Source: Pyrocephalus nanus | Taxonomy: Eukaryota > Chordata > Aves > Passeriformes > Tyrannidae | Direction of reading: 5' to 3' | DNA: 64,000 nt | Assembly (NCBI GenBank): GCA_038380795.1 | Contig: CM076270.1 | Span: 24,940,001-25,004,000, forward strand | Shown here: piece after piece, positions 36,348 to 49,200 of the stretch | Layout of the letters: each line of letters starts with the position of its first letter | Numbering within the stretch: the stretch's first letter is position 1 | Position numbers and translations under genes: made by a program | The notes under the pieces: generated by a model | Databases searched by the model: none | Seen by the model: the letters and a program-made list of their open reading frames with translations, nothing else | Told to the model about the DNA's origin: nothing

Positions 36348-39300
36348 ACAGTTGGTCTACAGGAATGATAGCATTTTATGCTGTGACTGATATATCAATT
36401 GTGAGTCCTAAAACACGGCTGCTCTGGAAGCAGGAGCTCTGCCTATGATAGACTGTGTGCATGGGAAAGATTACAGGTGACATGCCTAGGCCTGCTGGGA
36501 GGTCACAACCCAAATCTCACCAAGGAGTTAATATAACAGTGCAATAAATTCTGCTAAAATTAGATCTCAAGTATATTTAAAGTTAATGTTACTCTGCTAA
36601 ATAGAGCAATACTGACAACTAAGGCTCCAAGCTTGTAGATAAGACCACGAGATTATTTACGTGCTTTCTGTGAATGAGCAATTCCAATAAAGATCTACAT
36701 TAAAAGCAAATGTCTAAATGTTTGCAGGTTCAGTACAGGCAGCTCTGTAGAGCACAGAAGGAAGATACTGCCCATCTATCACATGGCACTGCAAGAACTC
36801 CATGGTATTAATGTATTAACAAACCCTGATCTGAAGTATTCCAGATTTTTAAAAAGCTGGAGACAAAATTGCAAAATATTATTTTAATAACATTTTAGGT
36901 TTAATGAGAAAGTGTGCTCAGGTTTATTTGCAAATGTGGATTTACTCACTGGATACACTTACGTACATCAGTAATTTCCCTGGGTGTTGCTCACATCACG
37001 TAAAGCCTGACCTTCCCCACAGTCCCACAAAAAACACTGGCACCACTTCAAAAGCCAAGCCATGGAGTGGACCTGGTTCAATTACGTACATAAGCATGTG
37101 TTTAGGCAGCAATTTATTGCTCTGAATCACACAGCAGTAAGGATGACGAAAGTCACATACTCAGACACCAAGTTATTTCCCTGAAGTTTACAGCCCTAAG
37201 GATGAAGAGAGTAAAACCTTTAGACACCCATCATGCAGTGAACTTTATATGAAAATACTTTTGCATCTCTTAGGATCACTGTATGTGTGACAAACTGAAG
37301 ATGGGTGGGGAGATAAATCTGGTATCATAACCTACACTTAAATGCAGGGACAATACACCAGTGTTTCAAGTCTAAAATAGTCCACATTGTTAAGGGAGGT
37401 GAATCCACTCAAAGCTGCTCTGTTTCCTAATCTCATTTACAGAAGTGTTTCTCATCATGCATAAGTTGTGAAAAGACAGATGGAAAAAAAAAGTTGTGTT
37501 GATTAGAAGGGACATTAGAAGGAAACATTGTCAGTTGAAACTTTCCTCTCTGAAATTCAAATCTTCTTCCATAGCCAGCGATATCTGTCCACTGTAGCAC
37601 TATCATAATCAGCAGAAACTTTCCTCTTGACTCCAGTGAACAGAAGATCAAGACCTACAAATGACTACAAGAGTAGCTCTTTGTCTCCTTAATAGTGGTT
37701 TAAAAAACATTTGAAATATATCACTGCTTCTTTAATCATTTTCACATTGTACTGCTTTACTTTTCTCAAAATTAGGAAAAATTCTAATAATGTTTTACAA
37801 CAGAAATCAAAACTGCTTTGATTTCTAGCGCTTAATGAAAATTGTGAAAAGTGGGGTAGGAACATCACTAGATATTTTTTAGAAACTGATAAGATCAGTT
37901 GTTCTCTGTTTAATTCCAGTGTACTTTTGATTATTAAAACAGTATTGGAACAGCATTGGAACACGTATTTTATGTAGCCTTGACATGGTTTCACATCACA
38001 GAAGATGTCACTATGACGCAGGAGACTCGAATATAAGAGTTTCAGTTATCAATAAAAGTGAGAGGCAACACATGACGAGGAATGATGGTTAATTCTGGGC
38101 CACAGTAAGGAGAGAAAAGCTTTCTCCCCACAGCCTGGTGATTTCTGGAGGAGCAATCCCTCTTTCAGGATGGCACTGCTGACAGCAGCTCGCTGGAATG
38201 GACAATGAACTGTCCTGGATCCTGGGGACTTTACCACTCTATCTAACCAATGTCACAGCTCATACAGCTGCACAGCACAAGCAAAGCCATCTCCTTGCCC
38301 ATAAACCTTTCATATCACTTGTTTCTTCCCTCTGACTGAGTCTGTCCCCTGCCTACCCAGATCACGGAAACTGGCTGAGCTCCCTGAGTTTGTTTGCATC
38401 CCCCAACAAGTGTATGTAGGAGAAGGGATCACTTTTGGCTTTATTGACTGATCTTTCTGTAAATTGGGCAGTGAGTCACCACTGGAATGAAGCTGAGGCC
38501 AGCAATAGCCAGACAAAGCCCCAGATGACCAGCGTGCCTCAGAACAAAATGTGCAGCATATACATTAGAAACATTCATAAAGTGATTTTTTTTTTTTGTC
38601 TGTGAGTAATCCACAGGGGGGTTTTAGATGACAGGAACAGCACAAGCCATGATTTAGATGCCCCCGTAGTAATGGAAGAAAAGAAAAGCAACAGACCCTG
38701 AGTGAGGAAGGGACTGGGTCAGATGCTGTTACACATGATCCTCCACCAGCAAAGCTGAATCTTCTCTGCCCAATCTGAAGTAGAATGAACTTTCTAAAAC
38801 ATCAGCTCCTGAGTGGTGAAGAGCTACCCACTGTGCTCCTCTGCTGGGGCAGGAGGAGCCCGGGTACCAGGGCTGACACCACGAGAAGGCACCACAGGGA
38901 GACAAATCTGTGCTTTGAGGGGAAAGAAGCACTAACCAAAGGAGTGCTTCTGCCTGAAGGGCAAGGAGCCTTCAACACTCTGCATTTCCAACTGCTGTTT
39001 GTAGAGCTGAGTCCAGAGGATGAAAAGCCAAATAAATTTAGGAATAAGAATTAGCTGCCCATCTTGTGGACAAAGGCTGGAACCAGATTAAATTTGTTCA
39101 CATGCTCTCAATGCAGCACAATGGACAGTCTGTATTTTAGAAAAGGCTTTGCTTGTTTTCACAGTAGGAATGAAGTAACTAGAAGTGCTTGTCTTCAGCT
39201 CCAGTGTTAATAACCACATTCAACAGCTGATTCTTTGCTTAAATGTGCAGAAAGTATCTTTTATTATACAGGGGGATTTTGGATACATAGAACTAAACTA

Positions 39301-42300
39301 AGTGGTACAAAATGTTTATTATCCATCTCTTGCAAGCTGACCTTTTCTTTTATTGGAACAAACTTCATCAACTTTTAAACTTAAAAGTACTGTCTCTGAC
39401 TGTCAGACTACAATTAATTCTCATCTATTAGCATGTCAATAATCAACTCTTCAAAAGCAAATCAGAGTGATGCAGGCCAACTTTTGCTTCTTCATGCAGA
39501 GTATGAAGCATTCTCACAGTACAACCTTCCAGCAAATATTTGTTCCTTGCCAAGTCTTGCACCACAGTACACTTAATTAGGCCACAAAGGCTGACATCCT
39601 GCTTCCCAGGTGCACACACTTTCAAATAAAGATTATGGACCCAATCCTGCCCCCAGTGCATGCAGAGCATTTGAGGCCAACAAAAAAAATTAGAATCGTA
39701 GAATATCTTTTGATTTAACACTGATATAATGCTCATATAACTGTCATAAAAATAAAATACTTTTAGTCAGTATATACCAATGATACCAATGGTTTGATAC
39801 TTAATACAGCTCAAAAATATTTAATGTTCAAATGTCGAAATATCTCCATTACTGCTTGAAAGAAAACAGAAAACCTTGTAACTCCAGCAATACATAGAAA
39901 GAAAGAGATGGACACACGTACCTGGCTGAGAGATACACCTGTGCAATTCAGTAGCAAGTTGTAATTTCATGTCCCATTTCATTTGCACTTATCCACAGCT
40001 ATTTAGTGCAGCCCTCGGAACTTGTCAGAAAAACAATCTCTTTCTACAGCTTCTAAACACAGCAATGATTCTCACCTTCCAGAGCTGTTTACATCCAGCA
40101 CTATCCCCTGAGGTACCAACTGGTTACAGTGCCTAAAACCCCCCCAAAAGGGACACACCACAGTCCCCACCTGGAGGCTCTGGTTACAAGGGTTAAACTC
40201 AGCACCCAGCACAGCAAAGCCTGGACCGTGGCTGGGGGGATGAGCAGCCATGGCAAATACAAAGAAATGACAGTAGCAATGCTTCTAGCCCTGAAAGACC
40301 CTGAGATGTTACATCTTTGCATTGCTCTATGCACAGAACTGCATTTTGGAGAATCATAGCCTATTCATAACATTTTATGGAGAGTAACATTCCTTTCTCT
40401 CAGTTGGCTTGTAGTGCTGGACACCTGTCTTACAGATGGGGAATAGATGGAAAAAAATCAAATCAAAAGTATTTTTAAGCTCCCTAAAATCATTTAATAA
40501 CTTTCTATGCAATCTGTGGCACCTCTTAAACACAAAATGATGATGTGTATGTTACACATGCACTATTCTGGAATGGGGTTGTTTAAATTTCCTCTCAGCC
40601 CCCACAAATTGTGAGCCTTTCCCAGGAAAACCCTCAGATACCACCTGATTGTGGTCTACAGCCCTTGCATGGCTTAGGGAAAGTTGAGGTCCCCTTCTGC
40701 TGAAAGGGCAGACACTGTTATCCCACACTGATGCTTTCCTTCAGTTCTAGAAGTTGCTGAGTTCAGGAGTGAAGTGTTGCAGTGACTGTGAGTCCTAACC
40801 AGCCTTCACAGAAGCTGCACAAAGGATAAAAAGTGAGGGTAAATGAGAGGGATTTGTCAGCTGTCTTGGGAGTGAGTGTGTGAGGTGTGCAGGGGTAGCT
40901 GTGCCCTACTGCCTTCCCTGATGGCCCCAGTCCCTTCTCCACATCCCTGGCACTGCAGAAGTGGCCACACCATGTGCTGAGGGCACAGTTTTCTGTTTTC
41001 CAGAAATCCTGCCATTTCATGCTCAGTTTTTCCCCAGTTCCTCTCACCAGTTTGTTCTGCAGGTTTGCTCTTTTCCCTTCCCTTCCCTGCCCTGGTTAGA
41101 ATTGGGAAGTAACTAACTGTGTGCTTGGGCTAATGAGTTCATTTCTCCACTGTGCTCTTCCTACCCAGACCTTCCCCAGCTCCCCAAAACATGCTCCCAA
41201 GCAGGGTAACCTCCTAAGCCCTAAGGAACCTTCAGGAGTGGTTTTTTCATTCCTGCTGTCAGCTGGGAAAGTTGAAACACCCTAAAAGAACTACTCTTGC
41301 CTGACAGTCTCACGCAGTCTCACTCTCTGTTAGGAGATGCCTCTCTCCATTCTTTCCTCCCAGAGTATTCAAGCAACAGGAGAAAAGCCCAGTAAAGTCT
41401 TCAGGTCACTCTTATAAAGAGAGAGCAGTAAGGAGAGATCCTTTTATCCCTGCTGGCACAGCACAGCATGCCTGTGGCTCCCTGAGCATTCCCAGCCTGT
41501 GCCTGAGTGCAGAGGCAAAGCAGGGCCTGCCTGGGGCAGAGCCTCCTCTGTGCATGGGGCAGGACAGGACCTCCAGGGGCATCCTGAGCTCTGTCACCTT
41601 TTACTGCAGTGGGTCCAGGAGAGAAATGAGAGCAGGGAGATGCATTTTGTCAGAATGACATTCAGGAGTCTTTCCATGCCCCGCTTTGTTTTGTTGGTGT
41701 ACATTTCCAAGTACAAAGTGCAGTCCATCGCAATAATATTTTCAATAAAATTTCAAGAAAATGAGATGATAACAAGACCATGATATTTTAAATTGAATGA
41801 ATTTCAAGATAGTTAAGAATTAGACTCCCAGAGGAATATTTTATGTCGCAAGCTATGAACACTACTGTTTAATGTACACTCATGCTCCATCTGTTTCCTT
41901 TTCCATTATTCGAATCTCCTAACCAGTTTCTCATGCACACTTTTCAGCTCCATGCTGTGTTTTCTATTTATTGAATACATTTCTCACTTCAACATTTTTC
42001 CACCTGAGCTGGCAGTTGTGGCTTTTATGGCTGTACACATGCAGGTCTCCGTAGATTATGAACTTCATATTTTTTCATTTGCCTCATGCTTCAGTTCTCT
42101 AGCTTAGTAGGCCCTAAAATGTGCAAATTGAGAGGTGTTTTGAAGTAACCATTGCTATTCTAGGCCATTGACTTGTCATCAATTAGATTAAAACATTGGT
42201 TTACAAAAATAATGTTTTCTCTTTACCTCATAAAAAATAAAACACTTGGAAAAGGAAACCCAGCTGTGCTAAGAGGCAAATTACTTTATGTGAGTAAGCA

Positions 42301-43461
42301 AACATTTTCTGGTCAAAGCTACAATGTATTATTCAGGGCCATTTTACTACATCAGTTTTAAAGTAATGTGGCTACTCTGCTTTGTTACTAAGTAAAACTG
42401 GGGGAAAAAAAATCACAAGCCAACTTGTTTTTTAAAGTACTATCTTCTTTTCTCTATGTACTTAAATCATTTAAAGTTCTGGAAAATTCAGAGACTTTCA
42501 GATTGCACCATGTTCTTCTAAGGCAGAAGATCTAAAGATTTCCTAAAGATCAGGTAAAAAGGAACTATTTTGACAACAATGATCAAACTATTACATGTTT
42601 GTTTATTCTCTGTGCCAATACAAGGATTGGCATCGAGTCCTTTTTGCAGTGAGCACTGTGCAAACACACCAGAGCATGCATACAATCTAAAATGTTTGTT
42701 TCTGGATTTAAGATGTCATGCAACAAGTGCAACAACAAGAGGAAAAAGAAAAGGAGGAGGATGCAGCAAGACCAATAAAGATTTGAAAGGGTGGACTTAC
42801 GTCATCACACTTCCTGGGAATAAAATCACAAGTGGCAACTACGCTTGCTCTGCACTAATGAAAAGTCTGCCAGGACTAATATAATCGAATCTTTTGGACT
42901 GAGAGGAAACAAACTGACTCTTTGCATGTTTAGCAACAATAAAACAAATGACTCAACAGCAGTTAATGGAAACTGCAATATGGAATAGATTGAGCTAACC
43001 CAAAAGCCAGAGTTTAGCAAAGTAATAAACTTTCTTCCAAAACTACAGTAGAAGGTCTCATTGCAAAGCATAAATTAGAAATAAATCTTCAGCTTCCACT
43101 GGATAGGTGATTTTCTAACATTTCCCAGTGACATCAAATGACTTGAACTCTAATTGTTAGTTGTCAGTTCAGTAAACAATTAAAAACCTGTTTTTTTCCC
43201 AATCTCTTTGATGCAAATGCAGAAAAGACTATCAAAAAGTCAAAAACAACAGAGCCAGTTGCTTCAGTGCAAAGGCAGCATTTATATTTCCTGCTGGCAG
43301 ATGCATTTGCCAAGAAATCTCTAATGTAATAAAATTAGACAATTTAAGCAGCATGGTGGATTTGCCCATTTTTACTGTCAAGCATCAACACTGGCATTTA
43401 ACCCCAGCATAGAGACACGTGACTAAACTTTCAATGTAGGGTTAGCAAATCTTTTCTTTTC
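36348..43461. other. Long non-coding stretch, no gene seen
   Basis: Open frames are all about 104 codons or shorter and unremarkable: 101 codons at 37689-37994 (minus), 97 at 39443-39736 (minus), 104 at 42570-42884 (plus). A block at 36520-36700 (GTTAATATAACAG, AGATAAGACCACGAG, TTATTTACGTGC) is mildly enhancer-like. T12 lies at 38586-38597. A weak MIR-like word (AATCACACAGCAGTAAGG) occurs near 37125. The parts at 40600-41100 and 41450-41640 are GC-richer but hold nothing recognisable. Confidence 0.5.
39637..39669. repeat. Ancient amniote interspersed-repeat scrap
   Basis: GACCCAATCCTGCCCCCAGT resembles the frequent sauropsid repeat word 'GGCCCAATCCTGCCCCCATTGAAG'. The match is short and ends within about 20 bases, so the call is weak. 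Confidence 0.3.
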
Positions 43462-43483
43462 TTTTTTTTTTTTTTTTTTTTTT
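43462..43483. repeat. T22 run (A22 on the minus strand)
   Basis: Twenty-two T residues, the longest homopolymer in the window, preceded by a CTTTTCTTTTC tract. It lies next to the minus-strand poly(A) signal described in the neighbouring entry. Confidence 0.95.
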
Positions 43484-43774
43484 GGTCAAATAATGCACTC
43501 TTTATTAACAGACTATGTGTTTACATTACATATGATAAATACAATATCATGGAAGAAATGTATAAAAATGGGTTTCAAAAGACAGATGAAATGTAAACCT
43601 GATATCCTTCCTTTCACCATTAAATAATGTTATAGAAAGTTAAATAATGCACAAAACATACAGTGATCAGCCAAATGCTGTCTAACCCTATCAAACACAG
43701 GTCAATGCCATCATAGCAGCCGTCTGAAATTTCCTCCACTGGAGCTGCTGAATGCTTTGGAAGTACAGAAAGCC
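43484..43774 (-). ncRNA. Possible 3'-terminal exon or retrocopy tail, minus strand
   Basis: On the minus strand AATAAA lies at 43506-43501. Seventeen bases later begins a genomic run of 22 A (43483-43462). That spacing is what is seen between a poly(A) signal and its cleavage site. Going upstream, the sequence looks like an AT-rich 3' UTR, and a fair acceptor (ATTCTGTCTCAATTCTAG) would start an exon at 43774. In that exon one frame runs about 20 codons to a stop, ending Ser-Ser-Ser-Gly-Gly-Asn-Phe-Arg-Arg-Leu-Leu, with an in-frame stop just at the acceptor. Three readings are possible: the last exon of a coding or non-coding gene, a processed retrocopy with its poly(A) tail, or coincidence. 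I could not find upstream exons or a target-site duplication. Confidence 0.3.
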
Positions 43775-45895
43775 TAGAATTGAGACAGAATTACACTAGC
43801 ATTGTGTAAATAATCAAACTGTGACCTGTGGGGTTAAAACCTATAATTGGAGTGATACTTCAAAGAGATGACTACTTTTTCAGTGCTATTTTGTGCAGCC
43901 AGATAGGAAGATGACTTGTTGGGATTTTATTGGCCAGCAATGCTACTGCAAAACTGATATTTTCAACAGCTGCTGGTACATTTGTGCTCTGAAAAATTAG
44001 AGGCTAAATCGAAGCATTAAAGAACATCAAAGGACCAATTTAATGCAAAAAAAACAAGTACTCCAACTGGATCTATTTTACTGTGAATTAATAATGCAGA
44101 TTTATACAGAATGTGATGCACTGAGTGCTTTGTTTTTACAGGGACTTCAAAGCCACCTTTTCCTTCATCACAAAATATTAGATTTATTTATCTGACTGGT
44201 ATTTTTTGTCAGTGCTTTTCTTTTAGTCCAAAAAACCTGCTAATTACTGGAAAAATTGCAAGTTTGGACCAACTTGTCATTTTAAACTCTAAAGTATTCT
44301 ATATTATACTGTCTCGCTCTCAGTCCCACACACACATAGATTAGGGTATTGCTGTATCCTCACATATCAGACCAATTACACAATTCAGTAAGATTATTTA
44401 GGCACATAATCCTTTTTATTAAGCCTTATTTCTAGTGCCACCGGTTTTGAGTTGCTAACACTGAAAAACACTGAGGTTTACCATAAAGTACAGTAGATGG
44501 CATGAGATGTCTCTTCTTCTAACAGAACTTCTCTTTTACTAGACACAGAAGATATTTAAAGTGTTAAAATTAATTGCAGGAAGCCTCACATCACAACATT
44601 TGGTTGTTTGTTCCCATCTAAGTAAAAACTGAGTTGCCTTGTGTGGCTGACTTTTATGCTATTTTTACATTTCATCTTCCATTGCTGCTGAAAAGAAAAG
44701 CTAATCAAAGAGTATATACACATCCCACACGGGTAACATCTTATCTGCCTTTTATTTTTGCAGATCAACTATTTATTACACAAGTATTTTTAGCAACTAC
44801 AACCTGGTTTGCAATGTGTTTCAGATGGAGTGTATAACAAAAAATTCACAGGAATTGTTGGATGATATTTTAGCTAAGAAATATTTGAGGGGGAGGAAAA
44901 CCGTTCCTTTCAGACTTTTAGCAGATGTTCAGATACAGAGGTATGGTCTTGTACCAGGGAAGTCAACTGGATGTTTGCCACTGCCTTTAGTAAAAACTGC
45001 TTTTGAAAAAACTCAAGTCATTAAAACATATAACTAACAATGCCAAAATACACAGCACAGGAAGAGACCAATGAAAGTGGTCTTGCTATTCTGGGTCATT
45101 TTGGTGATGATGTGTGCACCAAGGTCAGAGTGCTGAGAGGTGGAGAGTTTACCAGCAGAAAAAAATTAATAAATAAAAAAAAAAAAAAACTTGCAACCCC
45201 TGAAGCACTACCACCACATTCAGATGCTTCTAAGGAGTCCAAGTTTTAAGCTTCAAATTTGATTATTCCTTTCACAGACCAGTGACTCATTTTCCAGAGC
45301 ATACAGACACAAGAACTTTAGCTTGTAGTTATGTGATCACAGCTGCTTCTTGCATATACAGACACACATACAGAGATATGGAGAGAGATATAGACAGATA
45401 TATATATAAAAAATTCTGACTGTTGATCACTCTTCATTCTTTTTCCACCACCAGGTTTTATTTTGTTTCCAGCACTTAAGTTGTATATGTTATTATATTT
45501 TCTTATTTGTAGAAAGGTTGAATATTTTATGTATCTAAACAATACCTTAGCAGAAATAAATGTTTTGTTCCAGGATCAGGAACTTCATCATACAAGAAAA
45601 GGAATTTGTTTGTCTACCTTTGCCAGTAGAAACAAAAATATAAGTCGCCTATACAGTCAGGATTACCTGTATTGATATTTGCATGGCTCATCCACCAGGC
45701 TGGGAAATAGATCAAATATCTAAATGCTGATGTCAGTAGAATCCCCGGGTTAAATATTGTAAATTTATTTCTATTATGTATTACAAAAGGCACCCTTCCC
45801 CATTAATTTTACTGAAGTCTCCAGATGGGAAACAAAATATTAATTTTGTTCAGCCTTAGGCACTGTTGACTGTTAAGGTACGCACTAAATCACTG
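43775..45895. other. Non-coding stretch, no gene seen
   Basis: Any upstream exon of the possible minus-strand transcript would lie here or beyond, but none is recognisable. Frames are all 74 codons or shorter. An A15 run follows AATAAATA at 45175-45189 and a (TA)n/(GATA)-like tract lies at 45375-45413. The plus-strand word CTGCCTTTTATTTTTGCAG at 44745-44763 is acceptor-like but leads to nothing. Confidence 0.55.
45375..45413. repeat. Imperfect GATA/TA microsatellite
   Basis: GATATGGAGAGAGATATAGA followed by CAGATATATATATAAAAAA forms a decayed GATA/TA repeat. Confidence 0.75.
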
Positions 45896-46135
45896 ATCTT
45901 ATACACATTAATATTAGATTCCTGCTATAAAAATTTAAGACCCATGGGTATAAGGTTCACTTTGTCATAAGTATAATTAATTGTTTTCCAAAATGATTAA
46001 TTTGTCAAAATGGCAAACATATATATTGGGCAGGCAAGACTCCTGAGCAAGCTAACCTACCTTAAAGTCATGGTAATACTCATGGAATTATGCAAATTAA
46101 TTGAGTCTTTCAATGTTGCATAAAATGCTACTCCT
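45896..46135. promoter_or_regulatory. Candidate regulatory block with POU octamer
   Basis: The octamer ATGCAAAT (46090-46097) sits within AATTATGCAAATTAATTGAG, so a POU site is flanked by homeodomain TTAATT cores. Nearby are GTATAATTAATTG, AATGATTAATTTG and CATTAATATTAG. The same 15-base core recurs at 46509. The mix resembles neural POU/SOX/homeodomain enhancers, but the high A/T content also raises chance matches. Confidence 0.33.
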
Positions 46136-46489
46136 AGTACAATGCATGGAACATTAGGCTGTTCATCCAACAAAAAAGTTGCATTTTAAAGGCAGGCATC
46201 TTTACAAGAGAGTCCTTATGGCAGAAGGTCCTTAGAAGTACAATCTATTTTTCTGCAAAGCGATTGACTTTCAACCATTACACAGAAGTTGTATTTTTCA
46301 TTACAATTTTTTAAAGCAACCCTCAAGAGAAGAAAAAACAGCAAAATTCTGGTGGCCTTGAGACAAAAGAGCCTATGAGATATGCACTCTGTGCTGATGC
46401 TAGGGGGACATGGTATATGTCCTAGTAATAAGAGTTTCACTAGTAAAACCTCATTTACAAGCCTGGGAACTCGTGATACACTACATTAA

Positions 46490-46830
46490 AATCTAAAAAG
46501 ATTAATTTAATTATGCAAATTAAATTTATTGTTTATCTTCCTAATAGTAAAAGTCATTGTCAACACTGAAATAGCCATGTTATTCTAAACTCATTTCTCT
46601 CCCTCCAAAGTGAATTACACTTATAGTTGAAACTCCTACATACTTAATTATTGTCCAGAAAGTCTATTCAAACGTAGACTTATGCTCTTTAATAGCCAAA
46701 ATTTTTATTTCTGTGCTCATTAATAGTGTCTGGCTATCAATGAATTCAATGCACCAGTGCAGCAAATAAAAATATTCATGTTAAATACAATCATCTTTAA
46801 TATCCCTAGATATTAAAGAGAAAGTAGTCC
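46490..46830. promoter_or_regulatory. Candidate regulatory block with second copy of the POU 15-mer
   Basis: AATTATGCAAATTAA at 46509-46523 repeats the core at 46086-46100 exactly. Downstream are GCTCATTAATAGTG, AATATTCATGTTAAATAC and CTTTAATATCCC. Together with the block at 45896 this suggests a bipartite element, if it is conserved. Confidence 0.33.
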
Positions 46831-46839
46831 TAATAAAGT

Positions 46840-47135
46840 ACTCCCTAAAAAGTCACTTGGACTTTTCTGGAGATTCACCCTGCTAACTCTTATTCACTCT
46901 TAAAAACAGTAATTCTGAAATAAAAGATAATAAAAACATTCAAAGAGATATTTCAGAGGCAAAGAAAAGCTTCTCTCATGGCTGCTGAAAATCTCTCCTC
47001 TAAATCCCACGGAGCCCCACAGAGCTGATTCTGATCTTCACCCATTTTATTCAAATGCCACCAACTGCCTTTGGTGGTTGTTCCTGATTCACATTGCTGT
47101 AAATACCATCAGGATTACAATGTACAGCAGAACAC
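46840..47135. other. Mixed-composition stretch, possible old CR1 scrap
   Basis: GGAGATTCACCCTGCTAACT and CACTCTTAAAAACAGTAATT weakly follow part of the CR1 3' region ('GGAGAATTCACC...CACTGTTAAAAA'), with an apparent deletion between. The following sequence (ATCCCACGGAGCCCCACAGA, AACTGCCTTTGGTGGTTG) is not repeat-like and is mildly enhancer-like. Both readings are weak. Confidence 0.22.
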
Positions 47136-48879
47136 AGGTAGGCTGGGAGTGCTACATCCATTCTGGCACACTACAGAATAATGCAGGGCCATTAGACAAA
47201 TGCACTAGTGAATCAATTATTATGGTTTGAGGCAACAACTTCTGGCCTTGGACTAATAGACATGTATTAATTTCAATCTCTCCAGTGTCAACAGTCTGGC
47301 TATTAACATATGTATCAAAGACACACTTATTATGACAAACATGATAGCCTTTCTTTCCCACATCTAATCACATTTTAAATAGTTTTTTTAACTTCAAATT
47401 GGACTTTGTATTTGAAAATTTGTGAAATTAAATACAGACATTCTTTGCTGGTTTTTTTTACTGATAGGCTGTAAAACAATTTTAAACACCTGACATTCAG
47501 GAGGCTTGTACAACCTTTGCTTTGGTGTCAAGAGTTTAAAACATGTATCAGGGACATGTGACAGCAGCCAGCTATGCCCATGCCTTGATTTTAAAAACTA
47601 AGTATTAACTGTAGCAGAACTAAGACACTGCAGCCAAGAGTCAAGGTTTGCTGAGCTGATAATGGTCACTGCCCAGTCCTGAAAAAGTTAGAGCAGTCTG
47701 GTAGTTGGGATACAGACAAAGGAAGATCTGAATCCCTCTGTCCATTTAGCACCCCTGGCACCGTGCTGGGCTGTCCAGGCACACGTGCACTGGATCCTTC
47801 AGCTGCATTTCCCACAGTGCCAGATGCAGAGGACTGATGAAGTTTCCATGACAGCCAAGCACCTTCCTATGTGTTTCCAAAGGTTGTCAACAAGCAATCC
47901 CACAGTGCCACAAAAACTACAGTTTTCAGCACTATGCCCACATCATCTCACCCGAAAAGAGTTGCACTTGTCCCAGCTGAGGGGAGGATGGGGTCATTAC
48001 TTCATTTGAGCTGTTCATAAAAGGAAGAACCACTTAACAGCTAAAGCAATGTGGTACCTGCTGGACCCTCTGATGCCATCTTAATTGAGTGGCTGATTTT
48101 TGAAACAGTTATTTACCAGATGATTGTGGAACAATGTCTCTCTGAGTAGTTTTCTGTGTTACTATTACAGAGCATTTGCTGGGAACCTCTTTCAGCTGTG
48201 ACTTACCACTCAGCTGCAGGATATCCACAGTTAGATAGCAATCCTGCCCTGTTTTCATGCAAGGTCCTGAAGCAACAGAACAGTCTTGTTCCACTGCACA
48301 GGGCAGGGATGGCATTTGAACGAGGTCTAACACAGAGGGCAGACCCAGCACACTTTCAAACATTCCCCTCTGTTTGCATCCTGAACAGCAGCGAATCAGA
48401 AACACAGGGGAGGGGGAAGAGGATGGTCATCTTATTCATGTCCACTCATCTCACTGTAGGGTGAGTCTACACCTTTCCACCTGAGATGACATCTTTTCTC
48501 TGCCTTCCAGTGTCTTTCTACCTAACATTTAATGGCCAGGATTCTAGAGCAGCATCTTAAGGTCCAAGGCTTGCTCTCAATTCCATGAAGTGAAGAAGGA
48601 ACTGGGTCCCTAGGCAGCTTGTGTTTCTAATAAAATGTATATAATTATTTCCTTAATAGACCACAGTGTCTTAGAAGAGGTCCCATGTCTGTATACGAAT
48701 TAGGTGTTTAGATACTCTGTTTGAAATCTACTTTTTCAGTGACCCATCATATAACTATTGTGTGCATTTTGGCAGGCTACCATGTTGCACATGTGCAGCA
48801 AATATGGCTAGTAACAAATCACTGTGATGTCCCAAAAAGCATATGTTAAACTTGCACTCAAAATTCAACATTTTCCTCA
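47136..48879. other. Non-coding stretch, no gene seen
   Basis: Frames of 98 codons (48109-48405, minus) and 102 codons (48156-48464, plus) overlap in antiparallel orientation and have no recognised family. The rest is unique DNA without repeats or notable sites. Confidence 0.55.
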
Positions 48880-49200
48880 TTTTACATGTCTTTTTTCACT
48901 CTGAATTCAAAAAGCAATCAGATCTCTTTGGGGAGTTAATCACTTGTGAACATAGAGCAATGAAATTATCTAACACAGAGGGCCCTTTTTTTCAACCTTA
49001 AAATCACTGGTGAGCCTTTATACATTTATTCACTGTTGAAAATGATTTTGTAATTATTTTGCAAGAGTCATTTTGGGAGGTATGTGAAATGACTTCAGCA
49101 GAAATACTCATATGAGAAAGCACTCAATGTAAAGATGACGTAATTGGACTCACAGCGTTCTTCTTATTCAGTTTCTGTGAAGCCACTCACTATCAACAAC
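48880..49200. promoter_or_regulatory. Candidate conserved block with CRE-like site
   Basis: TGACGTAA (49136-49143), a CREB/ATF-type site, lies in GATGACGTAATTGG next to an ATTGG (CCAAT-type) word. The block also has GAGTTAATCACTTG, ATTATCTAACAC and GTAATTATTTTGC. The CpG within the CRE-like site is notable in such an AT-rich, CpG-poor setting. Confidence 0.3.

Noticed and set aside
37109..37150. AATCACACAGCAGTAAGG as a possible reverse MIR fragment
   Set aside because: The resemblance covers under 20 bases and does not extend in either direction.
39686..39705. GAATCGTAGAATATC, similar to the repeated tail of CR1 elements
   Set aside because: The sequence after it does not continue into CR1, so the match is too short to support.
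40424..40450. CTTACAGATGGGGAATAG as a possible reverse MIR fragment
   Set aside because: Only the common ACAGATGGGGAA word matches; the flanks do not follow the consensus.
45159..45189. AATAAATA followed by A15 on the plus strand as a possible transcript end
   Set aside because: The signal directly abuts the A run with no 10-30 base spacing, so it is better explained as low-complexity A-rich sequence.
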